From assembly GCA_037043455.1 (NCBI GenBank), contig JAWPHD010001340.1:258001-322000 (forward strand): DNA of 64,000 bases. The letters are read 5' to 3'. Shown here piece by piece: positions 45,975 through 58,731 of this stretch. The translations under genes and the position numbers were made by a program. Within the stretch, counting starts at the first letter, position 1, and each line of letters starts with the position of its first letter. Under the pieces are notes generated by a model. The model did not search any database. It had not been told where the DNA came from and worked only from the letters and a program-made list of their open reading frames with translations. This DNA comes from Cyrtodaria siliqua. Lineage: Eukaryota > Mollusca > Bivalvia > Adapedonta > Hiatellidae.

Positions 45975-48024
45975 TATGACACAGATTACATATTGTAGCA
46001 TTACAAACGCCACATAGTGCAAATTACCGATGACAACAATACACACGCCACATAGCACATCTTAATTATGGCAGTCAGCAATACAAACGGCACATACTTC
46101 AGCTCAATTATCGCAGCATTACAAACGCAACATTAGCTTAATTATTGCAACATTACAAACGCCACATAGAACATCTTACGTATGGCAACACTAAAAACGC
46201 CATATATCACAGCTTAATTATGGCAACATTACACACGCCACATAGATCATCGTAATTATGGCAACATTATAAACGCCACGTAGCACATCTTAAGTATGGC
46301 AGCAATACAAACGCCACATAACACATTCTAATTATGGCAGCATCAAACGCCACATAACACAACTTAATTATGACAGCATTGTAAACGCCACATAGCACAG
46401 CTTAATTATGGCAGCCTTACCCACGCCACATAGCACAGCTTAATTATGGCAGTATTAAACGCCACATAGCACAGCTTAATTATGGCACCAATACAAACAC
46501 CACATATCAAAGCTTACTTATGGCAACATTACACACGTCACATAGCGCATCTACGACGTTGCGTTGTAAACCTTCACCTCTCACCACTGCGGGTTCCAAC
46601 CCCACTGGGAGCTCGACTTTGAGGAAGTGTCGATTCTTACGGATGGCGGAGGTGTATAGTACTGGTTCTACCCAGGAAAAGTGGGTGGTCTGCCTCCGCC
46701 ACAAAAAATCGACCGTCATATATAACCTTACATGTGTTGAAAATGACGTAAACACCATAAAAACAAACAAAGCATCTTAATTATGACAGCATCAAACGCC
46801 ACATAGCACATCGTAACTATGGCATCAATACAAATGCCACATAGTACATCGTATATATGGCAACATTATAAACGCCACAATGCATATCATCTTAATTATG
46901 GCGGCAATACAAGCGTCACATAGCACAGCTTAATTATGGATGCATTCTAACGCCAAATAGCACATCGTATTTATGATAACATTACACACGCCACATTGCA
47001 TATCATCTTAATCATGACAGCAATGCAAGCGTCACATAGCACATCTTAATTATGCAGCAATAAAAACGCCACATAGCACATGGCACCAATAACATGTTAA
47101 AATGTTAATTATGGCAGCATTACACACGCCACATAGAACAGCTTAGTTATGGCAGCATTACAAACGGTTAAATTACGGCGTCAATACAAACGTCACAGAG
47201 AAAAGCTTCATTATGGCACCAATACACACGCCACATAACACATGGCACCAATAACATGTTTAAATGTTAACACTAAATAACAGCTAAATTATGGCAATAC
47301 AAACGCCAGAAAACACAACTTAATTTTGGCAGCATTACAAACTCCACTGATTACATCTTAATTATGGCAGCATTACAAATGCCACAAAGCACAGATTAAT
47401 TATGGCAGCAATACACACGCCACATAACACATGGCACCAATAACATGTTAATATGTTAACACCAATTAACCGCTTGATTATGGCACCAATCGAAACGCCA
47501 CATAGAACATCTTAATTATGGCAGCATTACAAACGCCACTTATCACAGCTAAATTATGGCAGCAATACACACGCCACATAACACATGGCACCAAAACATC
47601 ACCAATTAACAGCTTAATTAATAGCTTACAAAACGCCATATAGCACATCTTATATATTATGGCAGCATTGCAAACTCCGATAAGCACAGCTTAATTATTG
47701 CTGCAATACACACGCCACATAACACATCTAAATTATGGCACCATTGCAAACTCCACATAGCACAGCTTAATTATAGCTGCAATACACACGCCACATAACA
47801 AATCTTAATTATGACACCAATACAAATACCACATATCACATCTTAATTATGGCAGTATCAAAAGCCACATGGCACAGCTTAGTTATGGCAGCATTACAAA
47901 CGCCACATAACATATCTTAATTATGGCAACATTACAAATGCTACATAGCACATTTTAATCATGGCAACGTTACACACGCAATACAAATACAAAAGGGCAC
48001 ATTTTAATTATGGCAGTATCAAAC
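45975..48024 (+). repeat. 38-bp minisatellite, left part
   Basis: Unit TTAATTATGGCAGCATTACA AACGCCACATAGCACAGC with frequent substitutions and indels; about 50 units. It is interrupted by a SINE (46553-46771) and ended by the LINE insertion at 48025. Confidence 0.95.
46553..46771 (+). mobile_element. SINE inserted in the 38-bp array, 6-bp TSD
   Basis: 219 bp flanked by GCATCT (46547-46552 and 46772-46777). Near the 5' end a B-box-like GGGTTCCAACCCC lies in a tRNA-like head; the body contains GGTTCTACCCAGGAAAAG; the 3' end is A-rich (AAAAACAAACAAA). Removing insert plus one duplication restores array sequence. Open frames on both strands within it are incidental. Confidence 0.8.
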
Positions 48025-51000
48025 ATCCCACTTCTTTAATGGCGTGTGGGTAAATATATAGATGCATAAATTTACGATCTCTATTGACGTTAAAGTTATG
48101 CTGAGTGAAAAAAAAAATCATACCGACTGTTTAGTGTGCGAGTGTATATATCTATATTAATAATTGGTACATAATAGAGGCTTTTTAACGGAACAGGAAT
48201 ATTTTACGTCGATAGGGCGGCGACTTTTCTTGCTAATTATTTGTATGTAAGATCGAAATGTGTTTAATGACTTTTCCACTTTCATCCTTCATGTGCTCTA
48301 CCCTTTGCTTTCCCTTTAAGTTCGAAAACATATACAAAGATAGTAATGGATACAACTATATGTTCGTTTAATGTGAGAGGGCTGGGAAGTAAAAGCAAGC
48401 GAGATCAAATGTTTAGTTGGTTTAAATCACAATCATATGCGATCTGTTTTTAACAAGAGACACATTTAACTAAGAAAGATGAAACTATCTGGAAGAAGGA
48501 ATGGGGAGGGGAAGCATATTTTAATGGTAATAATACAAATAGAGAAGGCATCTGTATATTAATAAATCCAACATTTCGATTCAACCTTATAAAATATAGT
48601 TAGTGGTAGAATTCAAGCTTTGGAAATAAGTGTTGACGACAAAGAATTAACATTATTAAACTTATACGGCCCGAACGTAGACGTAGCATCCTTCTTTGAA
48701 AAATTAGAAACCTTTATTTTACAAAATGACGAAAATTCCTTTATACTTGGCGGCGATTTCAATACATTTTTAGACATAACACTGGATAAAAAAATGGCAG
48801 ACAAGACACGCATAAAAAATGTAGGGGAAAAAATAACTCAATTATAAATACAAACAATCTTGTAGATATTTGGAGACTTTTTAACCCGAAAAAACTTCAA
48901 TATACATGGCATTCAAATACTAAACCACCAATAGTTAGTAAGTTAGACTTCTTTTTAATATCTGATAATCTGGTAAATTATTCAAATAAAAGTGTTATAA
49001 AACCCGGTTATAAATCGGATCACTCCATTAATATCATAAGCTTTGACTTTGTAAAAATAATTAAAGGACCTGGATACTTTAAAATAAATAACAGTCTTTT
49101 ATTAAATACTGAATACCAAAATGTCATAAGAAATAATATTCAACAAATTGCAGAAATAAACAAAGATTCAAACCCGAACACTTTATGGGAAATACTTAAA
49201 GGCACAATTAGAAACGAAACAATAAAATAAGCTACAACAAAAAAAAGATTAGATCGCGAAAAAGAATGAACTGATAGATACAAAAGTAAAGGGAATAATA
49301 ATACGTTCAAAAGCACAAATTATAGATCAAAATGAAAAAAATACAAACTACTTTTCAAATTTAGAAAAAAAGAAGGCAGAGAGAAATCAGTACCAAAGTT
49401 GTTCGTAAATATGAACTAATTATGAATCAAAAGGAAATACGAGGCGCACAAACCGATTTCTATTGTAATCTTTACAAAAAAGAGAAACAAAATCCTCTAA
49501 GTACGACTTTTATAATAAATCAATGAACACTCTGAATGAAACAGATAAGATTAAATGTAATGGGCTACTAACTGAATATGAAAGTGCTATAGCTCTTAAA
49601 CAAATGAGTAATAATAAAAGTCCAGGATCGGATGGCATCATAACCGAGTTTTATAAAATATTTTGGAACGACATCAAATTATGTCTCTTAAAATCACTTA
49701 ATTACTCTGCAAATTAATAACATGACAGAATTACAAAAACAAAGCATTATAACTCTTCTACCTAAACCAGGAAAGATACGGCTTATATAGAAAATTGGCG
49801 TCCAATCAGTCTCTTAAATGTCAATTATAAGATAGCTACAAAATCCATAGCAAATAGAATAAAAATGGTTTTACCATCATTAATAGACAGTTCACAAACT
49901 GGTTTTATAAAAGGTAGATACATAGGCGAGAATATAAGGTTATTTTTTGAAGTACTAGACCATGTTGAAGACTACAATCAACCGGAATTGTTATTTTTTT
50001 CAGACTTCGAAAAAGCGTTCGACAGTTTGAACCAAGAGTTTATTCTTAAATGCGTGAAACATTTTAATTTTGGTGACTCGCTAATAAATTGGATAAAACT
50101 CTTTTATACAGATGCTAAAAGTTGTATTATTAATAACGGATTTATTTCTGACTTTTTCCCAGTAGAACGCGGTGTTCGCCAGGGATGCCCCTTGTCCCCA
50201 TATTTATCCATTATTTGCATTGAGCTTCTATCTTATGAAATAACAGATAACAAAAATATTAAAGGAATAGTTATAAATGATCAAGAAATTAAACAAACGT
50301 TATTCGCAGATGATGCATCGTTTCTCACAGATGGAACAAGGAAATCTTTTGAAACCTTAATGGATGTTATAAATAATTTAACAAATATATCAGGACTCAA
50401 ATTAAATGACTCCAAATGTACAGCGTTAAAGGCAGGCTCACTGAAGAATTCGGATTTTAAATATTGTCCAAAAAATAAATTTCATTGGTGTTCTGATCAG
50501 GCAAAAGCACTAGGAATGTTCTTTCATACCAATAGAAACAATATAATAGCCTTAAATTTAGATCCGAAGGTAGAAGAATTCAAAAATTGTTTGAAAAGCT
50601 GGCAGCACAGAAAACTTACGCTACTAGGAAAAATTACTGTCAAAAAATGTTTTGCATTCCCAAATAGTATATATCCTCTAACGGTTCTGCCTAACCCTCC
50701 AAAAGAAAAGATAAAACAAATTAATGACCTAATGTTCTCATGCCTATGGGATAATAAACCAGATAAAATAAAAAGGAAAACAATTATTCGGGATTATGAA
50801 AATGGACGAATAAAAATGATTGACATAAATAAATTTCATAATGCATTAAAGGCAAATTGGATAAAACGAATACTAGATACTAAAAACAACGGCAAATGGA
50901 AAATATTTTACATAAAAGAATTAAACAAAGTCGGAGGACAGCTCTTATTAGATTGCAATTTAAACAAAGCATGTATTTTTAAATTATTTCCAAAAGACAA

Positions 51001-52288
51001 CTTTTATAGAGATATTGTATTAGCATGGAATGAAATAAAAGAAAATAAATGTAACGAAAATGTTAGCCAAGAAATAATATGGAATAATTCGAATATCAAA
51101 GCAGGTGGGCATACTAACTTTTATAACGATGGTTAGAAAGAGGAATTAAACTGTTAGAACAAATGTTTGACTATAGAAAAAAAGAGTTTTATATATTTCA
51201 GGAAATAAGCAAATTATATCAAATTCCAAACAAAGATTTTTTAAAATACTCCTCGATAATAGCAAGTATACCTAAAGAATGGAAAGAAAAGATAAAACAT
51301 GAAGATATTAATGCAGAAAGAAACAGAAGTTTCCTAAATAAATTTCTTTATACTAAACAATCAAATAAATTCTTATACAATGTCCAGATACAAAATGATA
51401 CAGAAACTGACATAAAAAATAAAACCACAAAAAAAATGGGAAAACATGTTTACAGATATAGAATGGAAAGACGTCTATATCACACCAATAAAATCGACAA
51501 TAAATATAACATTAAGGAACTTCCAATATAAATATTTAATGAGAATAATACCCACAAATAAATTGCTATTCAGATACAAAATCGTTCACTCAAGTCTCTG
51601 TGAATGGTGCAGTATGAACATCATCTTTTCTGGGAATGTATGCATATTCAACAATTTTGGAATGAGCTGCACATATTGTTAAATACGTTAAACGTCAACA
51701 TCGATTTCAATCTAAGAACCGTCTGTTTCGGAATTCAAAGTCAAGAACAGGCTATAGATATGAAGATTTTCATTATTTTAAGTGCAAAATATTTTATATT
51801 CATTAACAAATGTTTTAAATCCGTGCCCGAATCAAACAAATTCAAGAAATATTTATTAAGACAAATGGAAATAGAAAAGCAAATAGCGATGAACCATGAC
51901 AAATTAGACAGCCATGATATTAAATGGCGAAACTTCCAATAAATAAACTGGTATTAATTAAAGTAAGATATAATGCATTACCGAAGATAACAAAAGGGGA
52001 AGCAAAGCAACTTTCATTTCTGTCCGAATTCTCTTCTCTTCATTTTAGTCTCGATAGTATTCTTTCAAACCTTACATAATTCTATTACCAACTGCATACT
52101 AAAATATGCTCTTCTTTACTTTCAAAACTCGGAGGTAACTCTCTTTTCAATAACCTTCGTCTGTAAACATTATTTCATCATAAATATAAACTGTAGTTTA
52201 AATAGTATTTATTATATACCATATGCTAATGCGCATGTATAATGTATCAAATGGATGATAAAATAAAACATTGTATAACAACAAAAAA
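48025..52288 (+). mobile_element. LINE (L1/Tx1-like) inserted in the 38-bp array, 10-bp TSD
   Basis: Flanked by AGTATCAAAC on both sides (48015-48024 and 52289-52298). The 3' end is A-rich (ACAACAAAAAAA). The array unit is continuous if the insert and one duplication are removed. About 320 bp of leader precede the EN-RT frame, and no ORF1 is seen, so the copy may be 5'-truncated or belong to an ORF1-less lineage. Confidence 0.9.
48346..51942 (+). pseudogene. EN-RT ORF of the array-inserted LINE
   Basis: The endonuclease begins at ATG 48346 (CSFNVRGLGSKSKRDQ), with a stop at 48451 inside the expected QETH block (QETHLTKKD follows). It continues after a frameshift near 48600 with LLNLYGPN and GGDFNTFLD, and ends with KLDFFLIS and YKSDHS near 49010. 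A decayed linker has several shifts and a stop at 49228. RT blocks: KSPGSDGI, ENWRPISLLN, QTGFIKGRYIGENIR, then an uninterrupted 423-codon stretch (49865-51136) with FSDFEKAFDS, GVRQGCPLSP and active-site FADD (50303-50314). Frameshifts near 51128, 51436 and 51612 separate the C-terminus, which ends with a CEWC and HHLFWEC knuckle of the zf-RVT type. Inactive, but with an intact RT palm. Confidence 0.9.
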
Positions 52289-54540
52289 AGTATCAAACGC
52301 CATATGGCACAGCTTAATTATGGCACCAATGCAAACGCCATGTAGAACATTAATGATGACAGTATCAAACGCCACACAGCACCTCCTGACTATGGCAGCA
52401 TTAAATGCGTCACATTGCACAGCTTAATTATGGCTCCAATAAAAACGACATAAGGTACATCTTAATTATGGCCACATTACAAACGCTACATAGCACATCT
52501 GAATTATGGCAACATTAACCACGCCACATAACACATGTTAATTATGGCAGCAATACACACACATACACCACATAGCACAGCTTAATTATGGAAGCATTAA
52601 ACACGCCACATAGCACAGCTTAATTATGGAAGCATTACACACGTCACATTGCACATGTTAATTATGCAACATTACAAATGCTACATAGCACATCTTAATT
52701 ATGCAGCAATACAAATTCCACTTAGCACAACTTAATTATAACACCAGTACAAACCCCACATAGCACATCTTAATTATGGCAGCAGTATAAACGCTACATA
52801 GCACATGTTAATCATGGCAGCAATACACACACCACATAGTACAGCTTAATTATAGAAGCATTACACACGCCACATAGCACATCTTAATTGTGGCAGCATT
52901 ACAGACGCCACATAGCACATGTAATTTATGGCAACATTACAAATGCTACATAGCACAGCTTAATTATGCAACAATACAAATTCCACAAAGCACAGCTTTA
53001 TTATAACAGCAGTACAAACGCCACATAGCACACTTAATTATTGCAGCACCACAAACGCAATGTAGTACATCTTAATTATGGCAGCAATACAAACGCCACG
53101 TAGTACATCTTAATTATGGCAGCATTACAGACGCCACATTGCACATGTTAATTATGGCAACATTACAAATGCTACATAGCACAGCTTAATTATGCAGCAA
53201 TACAAATTCCACATAGCTCAGCTTAATTATAACACCAGTACAAACGCCACATAGCATACTTAATTATGGCAGCAATACAAACGCCATGTAGTACATCTTA
53301 ATTATGGCAATATTACACACACCACATAACGCATTTTAATTATGGCAACGTTACACACGTCACATAGCACATCCTAATTATGGCAGCATTACACATGTTG
53401 GCACCAATACAAACGCCACCTAGCACATCTTAATTATGGCAACATTACACATGCTACATAGCACAGCCTATTTATGGCACCAGTACAAACGCCAAATGGC
53501 ACAGCTTAATTATGGCACAGCTTAGTTATGGCAGCTTTACACACGCCACATAGCACAGCTTCATTTTAACACCAGTACAAACGCCACATAGCACAACTTA
53601 GTTATGGCACCAATACAAACGCTACATAGCACAGCTAATTATGGCAGCTTTTAAAACGCCACATAACACAGCATAATTATGTCAGCATTACAAACGCCGC
53701 ATATCACATTTTAATTATGGCAGCATTACACACGCCACAAAGTACAGCTTAATTATGACAGCATTACAAACGCCACCTAGCACATCTTAACTATGCCACC
53801 AACACAAATACCACATAGCATATCTTAATTATGGCAGTATCAAACGTCATATGGCACATCTTAATTATGGCAGTATCAAACGTCATATAGCACATCTTAA
53901 TTATGGCAGTATCAAACGTCATATGGCACACCTTAGTTATGGCAACATTATACACGCTACATAGCACATCTTAATTAGGCAGAAATACCAACGCCACATA
54001 GCGCAGATTAATTATAACACCAATACAAACACCTCATTGCACATCTTCACCTCATTGCACATCTTAATTAAGGCATCAATACAAACGCCACTTAACACAG
54101 CTTAATTATGGCAACATTACACGTGCCAAATAACAGCTTAATTATGACAGTATTACAAACGCCAAATAGCACATCTGTATTATGGCACCAGTACAAACGC
54201 CAAATAGCATATCTTAATTATGGCACCAATACAAACGCCCATATAGAACATCTTAATTAGGGCAACATTACAAACGCCACATAGCACAGCTTCATTATTG
54301 CAACAGTACAAACGCCACATAGCACAACTTAGTTATGGCACCAATACAAACGTTATATAGCATAGATTAATTATGGCAGCTTTACACACGCCACATATCA
54401 CAGCATAATTGTGTCAGCATTACAAACGCCGCATATCACATCTTAATTATGTCAGCATTACACACGCCACATAGTACAGCTTAAGTATGACCGCATTACA
54501 AACGCCACAAAGCACATCTTAATTATGGCAGTATCAAAGG
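52289..54540 (+). repeat. 38-bp minisatellite, right part
   Basis: Resumes in phase with the left part after the LINE. About 58 units; a unit class with GTATCAAACGTCATATGGC is locally triplicated near 53845-53935, and CCTCATTGCACATCTT is duplicated near 54030-54060. Confidence 0.95.
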
Positions 54541-54744
54541 CCAAATATAATCCTGTATGAAATATCTTGTCGATATGAAAAATACAGTGAGCGCATCAGT
54601 ACTATTTGGGCCTCTTGTACAACTACCGTGTGGAAATCAATTTAACTATGATTACTCTTCCTGAGTAGAGCTTATCTGCATAAAATGTGTATTACTGAAA
54701 ACAAACAGCGCCATGTTCGCACATATCTCAATCTAACGTGGATG
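54541..54744. other. Array edge, no feature
   Basis: Unique-looking sequence between the array and a family B copy. Confidence 0.4.
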
Positions 54745-54935
54745 TTAAAAGTAGATACAAATGTCAAACAGGAAATGTAGGATTCACAAAACTCATTCAG
54801 CCAAAATCACGCATTCACAACAAACAAAGAAACAAACAAAGAACCAAACAAACAAACAATCAAACAAACAAGTAAATAGTAGAAAAAGTATGCGACACCA
54901 CAAATATAAAACGGTTCAAGACACGGGGCAATTAT
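54745..54935 (-). repeat. Family B copy with AAAC expansion
   Basis: The minus strand starts from CCGTTTTATATTTGTGGTGTCG and ends with TTTCCTGTTTGACATTTG. An (AAAC)n-like run expands the middle (about 54820-54885). Confidence 0.65.
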
Positions 54936-55989
54936 AAGCCGGGGTATGAAACTAGATTCCGCGGATTCTCACTGAACACGTGTCATACACGTTTATGCAA
55001 CTCTTTTATTGAAGTCAATATTACACATTCACTCATGTAAAATTCTGATGTAAGTATTTTTTATAAATAGAACATTGGTGTGAACACAATAAGTCTAGCT
55101 ACGCCACAGAGTGCAGCAAATATAATATATATCTATTAATTGATATTAGCCTTGTTTTACTAGAAACTCTACATACAATACGACGCAAACTCGGCCAGTA
55201 TGAACCAGAAGTCGGCAAATATAAAAAAAGCAAGGCCAATATGAAGAAACTCGTCAATACGAGATTTAAGTGACGTCATTCGCGTTAAGTGTTCGTCATT
55301 CGCGCTCAGATTTAAGTTACGTCATTCACGTTAAGTAACGTCATTCGCGCTCGCTTTTTGACAAATAAATGTAATTAACGCTACTATAAATAAACGCGTA
55401 GTATTTCAAAATAATTTGATTAAAAACAAATTATACCGCAGTGGCTGTTAATTAATAAAATTGTCATTAATTAAGTAGTTTCATATTGTCCAAGTTAATA
55501 CTGGGCCAATATGAAACCACTGAATTAATAATATCATAATATTTATTTATTTTGATAGTTATTAATCAGGTACTAGAGGTGGCTGAAGGTTTGCAAAATG
55601 TTTGCATAATGTCCTTGATGTTTCCTTTGGCACGTTCTACAGCGTGCTCAAAATGGGTCTCAAGTCTGCAATTCGCAAGTTTATTCAACTTGTTTAGTTA
55701 ATTGTTTATATTTAGTCTAAACAGGGCATAATCATTTCAATCTCTTTTGTCTTGTTAAATCTTTTAGGAGAAAACCATTATCAGCCAAGCTTGCAACTGC
55801 TTCAAACAGATCAAGAATTCCACATCGTTTAATCGTTTTATCAACTGTTTACAGGATATGCTTTGAGCCCAAAGATCAGACACAAATGCAAATATATCAA
55901 GTGAATACATTAACGGTCTTTGGCGTTTCTGTACATACTTTAGTGCAGTCAATAATTACATGGCAATTTGGGTATTTTGCCCCTCTTTC
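54936..55989. other. AT-rich DNA with short repeats and a hairpin
   Basis: A block of four near-repeats containing ACGTCATTCGCG or CGTCATTCGCG lies at about 55268-55350. A hairpin with arms of about 25 bp (ATTAATTAAGTAGTTTCATATTG and its complement) lies at 55467-55529. No gene was recognised. Confidence 0.5.
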
Positions 55990-56192
55990 TCTCACTCCCC
56001 CCCCCCCCCCTCTCTCTCTATCTCTCTGGCCAGTAGATTTAGTTACTCTAAAGCCCCGTGCAAGATGAGGTAATGCTTGGTTTGGTTGCCATCCCCCCCC
56101 CCCCCTTCTCTGTCAATCTCTCTGGCCAGTAGATTTAGTACATTTAGTTACTCTAAAGCCCCGTGCAAGATGAGGTAATGCTTGGTTTGGTT
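55990..56192 (+). repeat. Two tandem copies of a roughly 100-bp poly-C-headed repeat
   Basis: Each copy opens with a C run (about 55998-56012 and 56092-56105), a CT-rich part, CTCTGGCCAGTAGATTTAGT and GCCCCGTGCAAGATGAGG, and ends TGCTTGGTTTGGTTG. Confidence 0.9.
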
Positions 56193-56199
56193 GACTATT

Positions 56200-56245
56200 T
56201 ACTGTGACAACTTTATTTCCTGTTCGACTTGTATGCCTTCTGCCA
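56200..56245 (+). repeat. Family B 3' end fragment
   Basis: Only the terminal TATTTCCTGTTCGACTTGTA part is recognisable. Confidence 0.5.
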
Positions 56246-56529
56246 ATAGTAATCCCAAACGTAGACAGATCATAGCCATAAACAATGATCTGACATACTT
56301 AGTTCTCGCCTAATACCACGATTTCCTGCAGTATTCTCATTATGAATGTCCAATTCATCAAATAACCTATAAAAGTACCATTATCTATTATCCCAGTGTG
56401 TAAAATGTTACATTTTCATCGGAATAATATATAATGTCTTCCAAAGTCAAATCTGCTCTTGATGTCTGAAGTGGTACACTACAGTTGTGTATAGAACGTC
56501 TGTCCGACACAGGAGTTTCTGTATACACA

Positions 56530-57425
56530 CGGTCAGTCTGTGTACTACAACAACGGTCAGTCTGTGTACTACATCAACAGTCAGTCAGTGTATTACAACA
56601 ACAGTCAGTATGTGTACTGCATCAACAGTCAGTCTGTGTACTACATCAACGGTCAGTCTGTGTACTGCATCAACAGTCAGTCTGTGTACTACAACAACAG
56701 TCAGTCTGTGTACTGCATCAACGTTCAGTATGTGTACTGCATCAACGTTCAGTATGTGTACTGCATCAACGTTCAGTATGTGTACTGCATCAACGTTCAG
56801 TATGTGTACTGCATCAACAGTCAGTCTGTGTACTACATCAACGGTCAGTCTGTGTACTGCATCAACAGTCAGTCTGTGTACTACAACAACAGTCAGTCTG
56901 TGAACTGCATCAACAGTCAGTCTGTGTACTGCATCAACGGTCAGTCTGTGTACTGCATCAACGTTCAGTATGTGTACTGCATCAACAGTCAGTATGTGTA
57001 CTGCATCAACGTTCAGTATGTGTACTGCATCAACGTTCAGTCTGTGTACTGCATCAACAGTCAGTCAGTGTATTACAACAACAGTCAGTATGTGTACTGC
57101 ATCAACAGTCAGTCTGTGTACTACATCAACGGTCAGTCTGTGTACTGCATCAACAGTCAGTCTGTGTACTACAACAACAGTCAGTCTGTGTACTGCATCA
57201 ACGTTCAGTATGTGTACTGCATCAACGTTCAGTATGTGTACTGCATCAACGTTCAGTATGTGTACTGCATCAACAGTCAGTCTGTGTACTACATCAACGG
57301 TCAGTCTGTGTACTGCATCAACAGTCAGTCTGTGTACTACAACAACAGTCAGTCTGTGAACTGCATCAACAGTCAGTATGTGTACTACATCAACAGTCAG
57401 TCTGTGTACTACATCAACAGTTACC
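56530..57425 (+). repeat. 24-bp minisatellite, open in all three plus frames
   Basis: Unit GTCAGTCTGTGTACTACATC AACG with a few variant positions, about 37 units. Because 24 is a multiple of three and the unit lacks stops, all plus frames stay open (octapeptide repeats such as SVCVLHQQ). A block from 56581 recurs from 57061, exactly 480 bp (20 units) later, identical for over 200 bp. No start context, signal or non-repeat domain supports a gene. Confidence 0.95.
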
Positions 57426-57539
57426 TTTCATGTTTGGGTTATCAGCCTTATTTACAGTCTCGGCTTTTTCACATGTATTCAACACATTCGTTATATATTT
57501 TGTCGCGTTACATAGAGGAAACAGATATATGACTTGTAC

Positions 57540-57690
57540 TCTATTGTCAACCCGTTTATGTTTGTGATGTCATGTATTGCCTCTTTATTCATTTTTGTAA
57601 TTATTTTTTGTTTATGTGCGTGTTTTTGTTGATTGTGGTCCTTGAATGTACATCTTCTGTTCGACTTCTACTTTTGCAGAGTGCCCTGTG
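57540..57690 (+). repeat. Family B 3' half
   Basis: CTATTGTCAACCC...TGATGTCATG..., one copy of the GTTGATTGTGGTCCTTGAAT motif, then CTTCTGTTCGACTTCTA. Provides the single-unit state of the motif expanded at 28745-29114. Confidence 0.7.
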
Positions 57691-58731
57691 AGTATACTTG
57701 TCGTCCTTAGTACCCATTTTCTTCTTCTGCAACATTCTGGTCAATAATAATGTCGTCTGGTAGTCCCATCGTCCAATCAATGACTTCATCACCAACCCAA
57801 ACATTAATTAATACAATTTTTGACATTCACATAGACCTCATTAAAGATAAAACTGTCATACTATTGCTTTCTGTAATCAAACATGGAAGGTCCGTAGCTA
57901 ATGTTGTAGAACTTGTGGCCCAATCCTTTTGCAAAACAAATGTAAAATGTTGGAAATAAAATATGTTTAAACCAAATACTTATTGAAAATCGCTGAATAT
58001 TTAAAAAAAAAAATACATAAGAATTTAAGAAAAATGAGACACAATTTAAATGATTGTATTTTTTCCTTAATGGTTTTATATTGTACCATATCACATGCTT
58101 ACTTCATTTGGTCAGTGAATTACATTCCAAAAATAAAATACCCCATCCATTTATTTTACAAGTCTTGAGGTTTCCTTAAGAAAACAAAAACAGACGTAAC
58201 AAAATAACCAAGACAGGATTTAGTATTAAGGAATTAGACCATAATTATATAGGATTGGACATTTGTATTGTAGTCTTGGTTTATTTTGGAGGTGGAGGGA
58301 AGGCGTGGGGTGGATATGCATATATATACAATTTCTTTATTCCTTTTCTCAACAAATGAAAATGTATAAATAATTCAGTTTACATGAACGCCGCACAAAT
58401 ATCGTAAACTCTCCGATGTGAAAAGTTATGTTTAGGTGTGTGTTTCTGCTCCACTAAAACATGGATATAAGTCTGGAATTAAGGATGTGATTCCGAAGTA
58501 TTTCATATGAGAATGTGTGTAAACCTCACAGGAACACGATAAGGTACTTTTGCAAAAAATAAATGTTTGCATTAGTAGATATGTCTGTTAATGTGAAAAC
58601 AATGTAGTCTGCAAAGAGATTTCTGCATACAAATTACCTGTGTTTTTGCCCGAGGGACAAATCTACCTGCATTATAATAGTTAATACTCTGCAGTATGTG
58701 TGACTTTACTTTTGTATGCTAATCCGCATCT
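57691..58731. other. Region upstream of a LINE, possibly its 5' UTR
   Basis: A 69-codon open frame (57750-57959) has no known features. Sequence nearer 58700 may be the leader of the following LINE, whose 5' end I could not define. Confidence 0.35.

Noticed and set aside
56485..57567. 360-codon open frame as a repeat protein gene
   Set aside because: It is the by-product of a 24-bp stop-free minisatellite; other plus frames are equally open and there is no non-repeat domain.
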